64,000 nt of DNA, taken from Turritopsis dohrnii. Taxonomy: Eukaryota > Cnidaria > Hydrozoa > Anthoathecata > Oceaniidae. The position numbers were made by a program, and so were the translations under genes. Below the pieces are notes generated by a model. That model saw only the letters and a list, made by a program, of their open reading frames with translations. It did not search any database and was not told the DNA's origin. The stretch covers positions 248,001 through 312,000 of the forward strand of contig BQMF02000015.1 in assembly GCA_027922465.2 (NCBI GenBank), in the 5' to 3' direction. Numbering within the stretch: the first letter of the stretch is position 1; each line of letters opens with the position of its first letter. This document shows positions 12,247 through 21,391 of the stretch, in pieces.

Positions 12247-12438
12247 CTACGATGGCCCTGAAGGTTCATCGATGCGCGCACAAAAATATCCTGCGCACGA
12301 GATTTTTTCAGTTGTGCGCGCATAAAAAATAAAATCTTTATTCACGCACAAAAATTTCTACGCCCGCACAAAAATTTTTATGCACGCGCACAAAAATTTT
12401 TACGCACGCACAAAAATGTGCTTTGCGCGCGCACGTAA
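12247..12438 (+). repeat. Left TIR of the DNA transposon
   Basis: The outer 90 bp match the right TIR almost exactly. The inner part is an array of a roughly 20-22 bp unit with the core ACGCACGCACAAAAATTTTT. The left TIR carries about one unit more than the right. Confidence 0.85.
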
Positions 12439-13258
12439 ATATTGGCTTCTTATATTGCATCTGGTCTGGATTATATAACTTGTTTCGTGCCTCAGTTAGC
12501 ATGGTGACAGTTCAAGCGACATGATGGTGAAGTGGGTAGTGTGAAGTGAAACTTTCTGCGGCCAACTTTTTAACTTAATTTTTGTTTGATACTCAAGTTA
12601 TCTTCGACTATAACCGACTATAACACTGCTTTATTCATAAACTATTCTTACCCTAAAAAGAATGGCCATTTACATCATTTCATCGAGCAGGAGGGAGGGA
12701 TCATCCATGTGTTCTCTTAACTAGCAAATAAAAAGGCATCCCATTATTGGTCATGACTCTACGACTTGAAATGAACCCTTGCAGGGAGGTTCTCCTGCCC
12801 TGAATTCTTTATTGCAAAATGAAGGCTGTTTTTAATGGTGCAAAAATAAGCCAGCCAGGGGTGCACAAAAAAATAAATATAGGCCTTTTTAATTGACCAT
12901 TGGAGATATATTAAAAGGTAATAGGAATTCACCTAAATGTATATATTATGCCTAAGGTTTTGATTTTTGTGTTTTTGGAGTCTTTCTGTGACTGTTATTG
13001 TATAACTCTCTTCAACACCCCTGCTGTGATGGAGAAATTATTTTATATTCTGTAATTCTTAAATTTTAGCTGCAATGTAAATTCTTATAAAATTCTTATA
13101 AACCTTTTGAACTGAAATGTTTTTATATTGTCTATACAACTCTTTCCTTTTCTCACAATTGTGGTGATGGTCAAGAAACAAACAGTTTCTACTTCCTAAT
13201 TTTGATTGTTTTTTGTTTAGTTGATATGTATATGAATTTCGGCGCCTGAATTTCTGTT

Positions 13259-14290
13259 ATGGATTCCCTTATAAGACAAATAGTCAAAGATGAAGTGAAA
13301 GCTGCAATTGAAGAAAGAAAAAATGAAACAGCAACACCAACATCACAGGGCTCAGTTGTATTGACAGGAGATAGAAAAAGGCCTAACACTAGTTTCAGTA
13401 CTGGCTGTCACAAACCATCAAAAAATGAAAAAACTGCAGTTAGATTAAATAAACTACTGACTCAAATCAATAAAAAGAGTGGCTGTGCAAGTCAAAGTAG
13501 TAAGAGAAAAGCTGGAAAAGGAATGAAAATCCAAGTAAGGTGGCAACGAAAAGATAAAGGTCACTTCAAAATAGTTAAACAATCTGAAGGAGGTGGTCAT
13601 CGCTTTGCTTTTTTTGAAGACACAGATGACCCCACATTTCAGGATTTAAAGTCATTGGCTCTTACATATTTTTTCCCAGACAATAATGAAAACTGTTTTG
13701 AAGAAAATGTTTTAGAGTTGAGTATACACTTGTGCGATTCATGTGGAGTAAAAATGGATCTAACACAATCAATAAATGAATACTTACAAAAGCATGGATT
13801 AACACCATCAAGAACTTACTTTGTTCTTCAGACTGAACGCTACTTTGAGTTGGACAATGATGATTTTAACTTGGAGAATAGTTGCTTTGATCAAACTCTA
13901 GAAACTTTCTCTCAAACAAAAATATGTGCTGTTTGTGGAAGAACCTATATGTATCAATGCCTCCCATGTGAGCAGGATAAACAATTTCAAGAATCACTAA
14001 GAATTGATCAAGAAAAAGGAAGCATTGCTTTGGATGGCAATGACCGTGCAGCTGCAAATGATGATGAACTTTTTTCAGATAATGAACAAATACCAGATGA
14101 TAGGCCTGATCAGAATACTTTGAGAAAGTTGCGGATCAATGCATTAACCAAACAACAACAAGAAAGTTCTTTATCAGAAGTTATCTTCCAAGCAAATAGA
14201 AAACCTGGGATCTTCAAATTCCTCAACTTCATCCATGTCAATGTTCTTTTTAAATGGTTGACTACTATAAAGTTGTGGAACAAAATATAA
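13259..14290 (+). CDS. Transposon ORF 2, possible DNA-binding accessory protein
   Basis: This 343-residue ORF lies inside the transposon, so it is probably a transposon protein rather than a host gene. I do not recognise a family. It starts with a short helical stretch, continues with a Lys/Arg-rich region (about 60-110), and has two Cys pairs, CDSCGVKM (about residue 160) and CAVCGRTYMYQCLPC (about residue 222), that look like zinc-ligand clusters. An acidic segment follows. The last 38 codons overlap the 3' end of the minus-strand transposase, so the true C-terminus may differ through splicing. No stop codon interrupts it, which agrees with a young insertion. A role in binding the iterated TIR units is a guess. 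Confidence 0.65.
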   Translation: MDSLIRQIVKDEVKAAIEERKNETATPTSQGSVVLTGDRKRPNTSFSTGCHKPSKNEKTAVRLNKLLTQINKKSGCASQSSKRKAGKGMKIQVRWQRKDKGHFKIVKQSEGGGHRFAFFEDTDDPTFQDLKSLALTYFFPDNNENCFEENVLELSIHLCDSCGVKMDLTQSINEYLQKHGLTPSRTYFVLQTERYFELDNDDFNLENSCFDQTLETFSQTKICAVCGRTYMYQCLPCEQDKQFQESLRIDQEKGSIALDGNDRAAANDDELFSDNEQIPDDRPDQNTLRKLRINALTKQQQESSLSEVIFQANRKPGIFKFLNFIHVNVLFKWLTTIKLWNKI

Positions 14291-15421
14291 GACATCTGGG
14301 CGTCCACGTGGTAAAATACAATTGTTACTTGGAGCTAAAATGTGCCTGTTCCATCGTCGTGCAAATTCAGTCAGGTCATTTCTAATTAAAGTAATAAAAC
14401 AGTAGCGAACACATTCTACAATTACTGGATTACCACCATCAAGGATTGACATATTAACCATCTCTATAAAGAAATTCCGCCACCAAATAATCCGATCAAA
14501 CCTGAATTGAGACCAAAAAGACTCGATGCGTTGGTTTGCAGTTGATGTGCCAATTATATAACTCCCCAATCCCTGAAATTCATCTGTGTGAGAGGAACGC
14601 AAAGCAATTTGTATTGCTTCAACAATACTGTTTTCCGTACCATCATCAGAACGGATTCGCGTGGGCACACCTTTGAGTTGTTTTACTGCTTGAATATAGT
14701 AATGTGCTATTACTTCAGGTTGTTTGTTAGACACCCCGACTTCTAACCAAATAACTCTCCTTGAAAAGCCGTCGATGCATCCATGGATGCTAAATCCAAA
14801 GGGTTTGAGCTTGTCATACCCATCAATGTGCCAAAGATGATCAGGTCCGGGCACTGAGTACACTCTTCTTTTAAGCCTTCTTTTCCTGCGACCATTCACA
14901 CCTTCTGGGTCTAATTCTCTGAGGATTTCCATCACGGAAGCTCGTTTAACAGGTACTCCCATATTTCTGATTATACTCCATATTTTTCGATAGCCTAGCA
15001 ACATCAAGATATAGAGATAAGAATTTCAAACAATAACTACGAAATGAAGGTTTGAAGGCTTACCCAAAGCACCTCCACTGTTAGATAGTTCTTCTAAAAC
15101 CAGCCTTTTAACTTCTTCCCTATCTTCTGTACCAGCAGGAGGTCTTCTGTAAAGGCCAAGTCGAGACAAAGTCCTCTTTAACGTTGACAAACTTATATAG
15201 ATATCATGATGAACTGCCAGAAAAGATAATATTTCTACATTGTGATATCCCTGGGAAAAGTAGGAGGTTATCAAAGAATCTCTATTTAAATTCCCACTGG
15301 ACTTTAAGCAAGGTAAATCACTCGTATTTGTCATGTCACTACCTATTAGTATAATATTGGCATGTATTATAGTAATGCAAATATATTTATTAATCTTTTC
15401 ACGAAATCTGTGTAAAATCAA
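14174..15421 (-). CDS. DDE/integrase-core transposase with one intron
   Basis: Exons are 15421-15064 and 14994-14174. The 69-bp intron has GT/AG ends and restores a continuous frame of 392 residues that reads GALG-YRKIW across the junction. The longest frame opens at 15,421, but the ATG at 15,334 (MTNTSDLP) is a more natural start because the preceding residues are hydrophobic and poorly protein-like. An N-terminal helix-turn-helix-like region (STLKRTLSRLGLYRR) is followed by an integrase-type catalytic core: WHIDGYDK (about D177), RSDDGTEN (about D237) and NQRIESFW (about E277), a D-D(39)E arrangement. The fold resembles the integrase-core domain found in many animal DNA transposons. The catalytic residues are present and there are no stops, so the protein may still be functional. 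Confidence 0.85.
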
Positions 15422-15475
15422 GACCGAAATTCGAGGCTTCTATTAACTTCAATTAACAAGCGGTGATTTCTATAT

Positions 15476-15643
15476 TTGCGCGCGTATGATAAAATTTGGT
15501 GCGTGCGTAAAAATTTTTGTGCGCGTGCATAAAAATTTTTGTGGGTGCGTAAAAATTTTATTCTTTATGCGCGCGCAACTGAAAAAATTTCGTGCGCAGG
15601 ATATTTTTGTGCGCGCATCAATGAACCTTCAGGGCCATCGTAG
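15476..15643 (-). repeat. Right TIR of the DNA transposon
   Basis: Inverse of the left TIR. The outer 90 bp carry about four mismatches relative to the left copy, mostly transitions, and the array of GTGCGTAAAAATTTTT-type units is one shorter. Confidence 0.85.
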
Positions 15644-15647
15644 TCTT

Positions 15648-16567
15648 CTAATAAATTAAATTGCTGGTGTGTTGCGATTAGACCCTATTTACACGAGTTA
15701 GTAATTTTAAACATTATATTATCGTTTATGCCTGTTTTCCACCAGTAAGATATCTCAAGAAATAACGTTTACAGAACGTTTAAGAACTTTAAGTAAAATT
15801 TCAAATTTAAAAGTATTCTTGTGGCAAGTACTTTTGCTGCTACCGTTTTGCGCCATCTGGCTCTTGTTAGTTTCTTAAAATTCGCGGATTTCGTCTGGAA
15901 AACAATGGTAGGAGTAGGAGTTAGAGTTAAAATGGTAGGAGTTAGCAAAAAATGGGCTTCTTTTTTGAAATCAGCATGAAAAAACTACAAGACTCTCTAT
16001 GTATCTGGGACAAATTTTTTGTTGGTCTGTGTTATAATTATTAAAGTTGATGTTACGAATGTGTTTTTTGAAATGTCAGAGAAGTATGAAGTTAACTTTG
16101 AATTAAATGATGTTGTTTTAAAAGGTAACTACCATTAATAAAGATATAACGATTTCGTCCATGTAGAAAGTAATCCTATCGTACTTTTGTTGATAGGAAA
16201 CAAACACATTTTTGTAACTTGAAGGACTGTAAGTTTTTTCTTTTTAAACAAGTTATTTTGCCGAGTCAATTATTATATTGCGAAAGTTGATAATATTGTT
16301 TTCAAGACAGATGTCTTTAGAAGCTCAATGATATTTAAAGTACAGAGTAACAGTTGTATAGTCATTGTAGATTAGGTAACCGAAAAAATGTCTGCATATA
16401 TATAACAAGCAAATGTAAGCGATAAGCTGCACAAATAAATACATACATGTCACTATCTCAAAATTTTATTGAGAGACATGCTATAAATAACACTTATGCA
16501 AAAGCAGTAAAATTGTGCTGAGTGCATTGTGGTAGATACAGCAATCAAAATTGCACTGTAAAGAAAC
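15648..16567. other. Intergenic DNA
   Basis: Nothing supportable is seen apart from a GGTAGGAGTAGGAGTT-type simple stretch near 15,910. No ORF of note. Confidence 0.35.
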
Positions 16568-16955
16568 TACTGTGTTGCCCCCCGCCAACTCGACCTCTCG
16601 CTACTCGACATTCGCCTAACTCGACATAACTACTCGGTTCCGCCAGTTTCGACGTTCTTGAATGGAAAGTTCCCCCGCTATCTCGACATTTCTAACTCAA
16701 CACTCGCCTATCTCGACATAAATATTTCGGTCCCTTGACAAAAAATTCGACATTTTCAAAATTTTTATTGCTGTTATTTCCTACCGTTCTGAGCTCATGT
16801 TCAGTTACCGTCAACCAAAATCCTGTGAATTTAGGAGATGGGGAAACGATGCAGGTGGAATGTACAAAAAATCCCCCGCTAAATCGACCCCCGTCTACTA
16901 ACACGACATTTTTCCCGGTCCCTCTGCAATGTCGAGTTAGCGGAGGGCAAATGTA
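16568..16955. mobile_element. Pogo/Tigger-like MITE with iterated CTCGAC motifs
   Basis: TA dinucleotides flank both ends. The termini are inverted copies of a GCCCCCCGCTAACTCGAC-type sequence. Inside each end the motif (A/T)CTCGAC recurs every 15-25 bp, as in other members here (30,453-30,535; 29,912-30,089; 50,865-51,011). No transposase. Such subterminal iterations usually mark binding sites of a CENP-B-type transposase; that is inference here. Confidence 0.75.
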
Positions 16956-17394
16956 TTGTGTTTGCTAATATACCTCGAGTTGAAATGGTAATACACTTTT
17001 GAAAAGTTTAGTGAGGTTTTTGGGGTGACGTGTTAAAAGATCAATATTGTGTTTTTATATGTTTGATACGATTACCACCAAATTGTAAAGCTATGTTGGT
17101 AACCTTTTTCAAAAAAATTTCCAGCGCATTCATAGCATTTTCGTAACGTTCTTATGGCAAAGTTTCAATAATAAACCCATAACAGTGGTTCAGTGAGCTT
17201 GGTTGATTGTTTTGGAAAAAGGTTTTCTTGTTTTTATTATGTTTCGAAGTTGCATAGCAGCAGGGTAATCGCTGCGCTAAAAGTAGAAGAAGACTAACAA
17301 CCTATTGGTAATCTATAGAAATTGAGTTGCTTTTTTTTTTTCTTTTCAGCTGTTATTTCTTGCGCCAACGTCACAACCTGTGGTGTGCACTGAA

Positions 17395-17570
17395 AAAATT
17401 GGTGTCAACGGCTCCTTCTGCAATTAATGCCTAGAAACACCACGGGTCTCACCACCACAACGATCTGGGTCGAACCCAGATCCCTCGGTGTATGCCAAGT
17501 TTGTGAAACACGGCGGGGACCATGAAGGAGTTTCTCTCCTCCAGCATGTCTTTTTCAAGACATTAAAAAA
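17395..17570 (-). repeat. Possible SINE-like sequence with a pol III B-box-like motif
   Basis: On the minus strand GGGTTCGACCC fits a pol III B box inside a perfect T-arm-like hairpin (TCTGG/CCAGA). An A-box-like TGGCATACACCGAGG precedes it, but the spacing is too short for a normal tRNA head and no target duplication was found. A palindromic chance match is possible. Confidence 0.3.
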
Positions 17571-18113
17571 TAATAAAAATGGTAATACTTGTGATGAAAA
17601 GAAACGAAACGTTGAAACATTGCTTTAAAAAAACTTAATAAATAATTATTATAATTTAATACAATTAATATTATTGATGATTCTGATGCAGAATTACATG
17701 CTGATGATTTATTATATCAACCACCCTAATAATCCTAACCCTAATCCTAATTTTGAGACCCAGATTCTGATTAGAAGGTACGAAAGTGTAATAATGCCCA
17801 GTTGGAATACGTTTTGATTTGCATGCGCAATCAGGAGGTCAGGATTGACATTGAATTTCAGCTTTTCATAATTCTAACAAAAACAACTGCTGCTGCAGAT
17901 GAGCAGTGTTTATTTGCAAAGTAAAGATTTGTTCTGTTGTCTGTGGTGTAAACTTCTTTAAAAATCTGATATGTTCAAGGCATATATTTTTATAAGGCTG
18001 TTGTTGTACATCTGTAGAATCAAATTGCAATCAATAAATTGTTTTTAAAGTTACCTTTATTTTGGAGTGCAAGATGCTTTCATGTTTTTTGTTTTCTTTA
18101 AGAATTATTGGTC

Positions 18114-20408
18114 ATGCAAACAAGTATTGTACCACACCGTGTAATTTGCTGCTGTTTTATAAAAAATATAATAACAACAAATATTGACAAAGATGCCTGG
18201 TCTGATGAAGTTTCTCATCATGATACCCAGAGAAGATACTTTATTGCTGCAATGAAATTAATGCAGAACACTGCAAAGTCTTGGCAAGAATTCGAGACAA
18301 TGTTAAAATCTGTTGTTGAAAGTGATCTGTTCTCAAAGATAACTACTGAAATTTATCAGTTGACGAATCTCGAGCATTTAATGAATGCATTTGTATCATT
18401 TGAAGCTCTGTTTGATGACTGTGAATTATTGTTGAAGAAATCAAGTATACTAGGGTTGTTTGTTCGAAAAACAATTTTGGAGTTTAAAAAAATGCCTTTT
18501 GAACATGTTGTAATATTGGCAAAATCTATCCAAAGTTATCTTATGTTTGTTGATAACCAATATCAACCACTGGACAAAGAAATGAATGTTTCTACTACTG
18601 AAGACACTGATTGCTCTATGGAATTAAGTGCATTTGAGGAGAAAGAAAATATCGATACAACTATTTCAGTCCAAGTCCCACAAACTGTGCTGTCTGCAAA
18701 TGGAGATATATTTATAAGTCGTAACAAGGCTGTTCGATTCATTACTGAGCAGGCACATTTCCTAGAGCATAATGACAATGTTGCAATGAGCCCATGTGAA
18801 CTTCAGCATAAACTAGAAAAGATACATCAAAAATACCCTGAAATCTATGAAAGTTTTTATCTAAGCTTTCTAAACTATCTTCGTGTTGGTGAAATAAATC
18901 GTGCAACTGTCATGCTCCAAAAGTTTTTTGACCACAAAGTTTTCAACACAGAGAAAGGGGAAGAAGAAATTACTTCACTTGAAAAGCACCAGATGAAGTT
19001 CAAGAGGTTTCGTTATTGTGCATTGAATTTGGGTGTCATGCATTGTTGCCATGGTAACTACTCTGAAGCTTTATTGTCTCTGGAAGAAGCGATTCGTGTT
19101 GCACAGGAGACAAATGATCAGCAATGTTTGAATCATGCAATGTTTTGGCTAAGTCTTGTTAAAGAAGAACATTCTTCCATGCAAGATGGGATAGACCATT
19201 TGAAGCAATTCATTGCCGAAACTGCCAAAGATATTCTTAAATCTGAGGGAAATGTAACATCTCAAATGATTGACTATTTAGGAGTTTTACGTCTTATCAA
19301 AATTCAAACTTTAAAGGGTACACAAACACCAGCCAAGTTATTGTCTACTGTATCTCAGTTGGTCATCTCAAATCCTCTGATCTCTAATACAGGACAATTA
19401 GTATTGTCTACCATGTTGAATTTTTATGGTTTTTGCAAAATATCATTAATGATGTGTCAATTGCCCTTTCAACAACTCCACAATTTTACTGACTTGCACA
19501 GCTCATTTGCCATGTCAGAAGAAGATTTGGCCATATCCCTCTGTCAGTTATCAACACACATTCATATGGCTGGATTCTATAATGACGCTCTTTCTGTGTT
19601 AGCATTTTCTGAAAACAGGTTCTCTTTGCATAGTCCTTACAGACGAAAAATTCAGCTCTGTTCAGCATCATTGAAATTCCAACAACAGATAGCATTGAGA
19701 AATGTTGACAACATCAAGTCTCTGGCTAATTCTATACAAATCTTGGACGAGTATGAGGGACAATATGCTATGGCAGTCTCAGATATTATGGTTGGAAACT
19801 TCACAAAAGCATCTAATGACTTGCAAATGTTTCTGGAACAATTCCAAGTGCATTCCACATTGATGTCTGCAAAACCGATTTTGAAAGTGAAGCTGACACT
19901 TCTGCTTGTTGAAATTCAGTTGCTGTCGTCGAATCCATCTCAAAGTGTGAGTGCAATTTTGGATTTGCTCACATTTGTAAAATCCAGATACATGGCCGGG
20001 TTAGAACTTGATGTTCAAATCAGCTTAACACGATACCTTCTGTTAACTGAATTTATTGATAAGGCAAACTCTGTAATAGATGAACTGATTTTAGGAGGTC
20101 TTGCAAATGGTTCGTGTTATCAGCAAGGAATGCTGTATTATCTAAAAAGTAAGTGCTTACTTGAACAAGGAAAGAAAATGACCGGTGAAAAGCAAAGATT
20201 GCAACTCCTTCAGGTTCTACCACTGCTGCATAAGAGCTTTGAGTTCTTCCACAGGATAGAGTGTAAAGCTCTACTAAAGGAGATATACCTTGAACAGGCT
20301 TTAGTTTATCATCAATTGGAACAGGTTGGTGAAAGAAACAAAGCATCAACCCATTACCGTCTCCTTCATGAACAGCTCAGCCACCTTCCAAAAGTGATGT
20401 TATTTTAA
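18114..20408 (+). CDS. ANAPC5: Anaphase-promoting complex subunit 5 (APC5)
   Basis: The 764-residue product matches animal APC5 along its whole length (human APC5 is about 755 residues). Recognisable blocks are the N-terminal SIVPHRV region, LGLFVRKTIL (about 125), the PCELQHKL and SFLNYLRV region (about 225-260), ALNLGVMHC..GNYSEALLSLEEAIR (about 300-330), and C-terminal TPR-like helices ending near QERNKASTHYRLLHEQL. APC5 is a TPR scaffold in the platform of the anaphase-promoting complex, the nuclear and cytoplasmic ubiquitin ligase that targets cyclins and securin. The coding sequence is one uninterrupted exon. The ATG is the first in frame after a stop at 18,099, and a CTTTAAG acceptor ends 11 nt before it. 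A short extra N-terminal exon cannot be excluded. An AATAAA signal lies at 20,655. Confidence 0.93.
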   Translation: MQTSIVPHRVICCCFIKNIITTNIDKDAWSDEVSHHDTQRRYFIAAMKLMQNTAKSWQEFETMLKSVVESDLFSKITTEIYQLTNLEHLMNAFVSFEALFDDCELLLKKSSILGLFVRKTILEFKKMPFEHVVILAKSIQSYLMFVDNQYQPLDKEMNVSTTEDTDCSMELSAFEEKENIDTTISVQVPQTVLSANGDIFISRNKAVRFITEQAHFLEHNDNVAMSPCELQHKLEKIHQKYPEIYESFYLSFLNYLRVGEINRATVMLQKFFDHKVFNTEKGEEEITSLEKHQMKFKRFRYCALNLGVMHCCHGNYSEALLSLEEAIRVAQETNDQQCLNHAMFWLSLVKEEHSSMQDGIDHLKQFIAETAKDILKSEGNVTSQMIDYLGVLRLIKIQTLKGTQTPAKLLSTVSQLVISNPLISNTGQLVLSTMLNFYGFCKISLMMCQLPFQQLHNFTDLHSSFAMSEEDLAISLCQLSTHIHMAGFYNDALSVLAFSENRFSLHSPYRRKIQLCSASLKFQQQIALRNVDNIKSLANSIQILDEYEGQYAMAVSDIMVGNFTKASNDLQMFLEQFQVHSTLMSAKPILKVKLTLLLVEIQLLSSNPSQSVSAILDLLTFVKSRYMAGLELDVQISLTRYLLLTEFIDKANSVIDELILGGLANGSCYQQGMLYYLKSKCLLEQGKKMTGEKQRLQLLQVLPLLHKSFEFFHRIECKALLKEIYLEQALVYHQLEQVGERNKASTHYRLLHEQLSHLPKVMLF

Positions 20409-21349
20409 TGTATTTGCTGATATATTTTTTGTAAACTATAGGTTTTTCAGAACTGATTTTCTTGGTATGATTGAAATTCCTATAAATTTTGCTCAGTGTA
20501 AGATGGGTTTTAATGAAATTGTTGATGTTGAATGCCTTTTGGATAGCTTTTTATGGCAATGTTATACTTTAAAGGAAGAAACTTTTGCGAAAGCAAAATC
20601 CACACTACAAAAATATAGTATAGTATTAAGGGTTTGCCTCTGAGTATCGTTTGAAATAAATACGTAAACTTTTTAAAAACTGTATTTCTTGTTTGTATTT
20701 TGACTAACTTGTTTGTACTTTGACTTGTCTTCTTTTTGAATCATGGAAAAAAATTTTTTGAATTGCCTTATTCGCGAAAGTTAATTCTTGGGAAGTTTAG
20801 TCAAATGGGCCATTCGTGAAAGTAAGTTCCCTTAATTTAACAATTTTTTTGCCTCGCAAAAGTTTCTTCCCCAAAGTTTCTTCCTTTAAAGTACATTGAG
20901 TAATTTTGATCTAATAGTCTTGTTTATTTAATAGTGTTATCTCTGTCAGCAAAGGATCTTTTTAATATCTGGAAAATTTGTTGTATTGTTGAAGTTATAA
21001 AAATGTTATAGGAGTTTTTCAACGGATGACTACTTTCATTTTTGTAAAACATTCGAGGCTAAGATTTGATGCTCATCCTGAATTTGCTTAAATTTTGTTT
21101 TCATTCTGGAATCCAGTCCCAGTCAAAATTATGACATGAGTGTGTTCATTGAATTATCTCAAAGCATTTAACTTCACTATCAAATTCCAATTAAATATTT
21201 TTGGAAGTACAGGAAGGAAATTGTTTTGTTCATCCAAACATATCTTACACCTTGTATTTTTAATTTCTGAGTTTGTGAGAGGAATTAGATGGTGAATGCT
21301 GAGATGAATGCTTGTAGGTGGAATTGAACAATATTATGTTTATTTTATA
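20409..21349. other. APC5 3' region and intergenic DNA before UPF3
   Basis: It holds the APC5 3' UTR with AATAAA at 20,655-20,660, then AT-rich DNA with no supported gene. It ends at a TATTTTATAG acceptor (AG 21,349-21,350) that precedes the UPF3 start codon. Confidence 0.5.
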
Positions 21350-21391
21350 GTTTCATGAGTACTAATAAAGTGAAGTTGATTTTATTGCATC

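Larger units (their letters stand above)
12247..15643. mobile_element. Intact-looking DNA transposon with long TIRs and two convergent genes
   Basis: The element is 3,397 bp. It begins CTACGATGGCCCTGAAGGTT and ends with the exact inverse. TCTT flanks it on both sides (12,243-12,246 and 15,644-15,647), a plausible 4-bp target-site duplication. The terminal inverted repeats run about 190 bp (left) and 170 bp (right) and differ at only a few positions in the first 90 bp. Inside are a plus-strand ORF (13,259-14,290) and a minus-strand DDE transposase with one intron (15,421-14,174), tail to tail and overlapping by 117 bp. Ginger or IS3EU-like groups are possible homes, but I cannot decide between known superfamilies. 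Confidence 0.85.

Noticed and set aside
17724..17750. CCCTAA-like repeats resembling a telomere motif
   Set aside because: Only a few imperfect units (CCCTAATAATCCTAACCCTAATCC-like) occur; too short to call an interstitial telomere.
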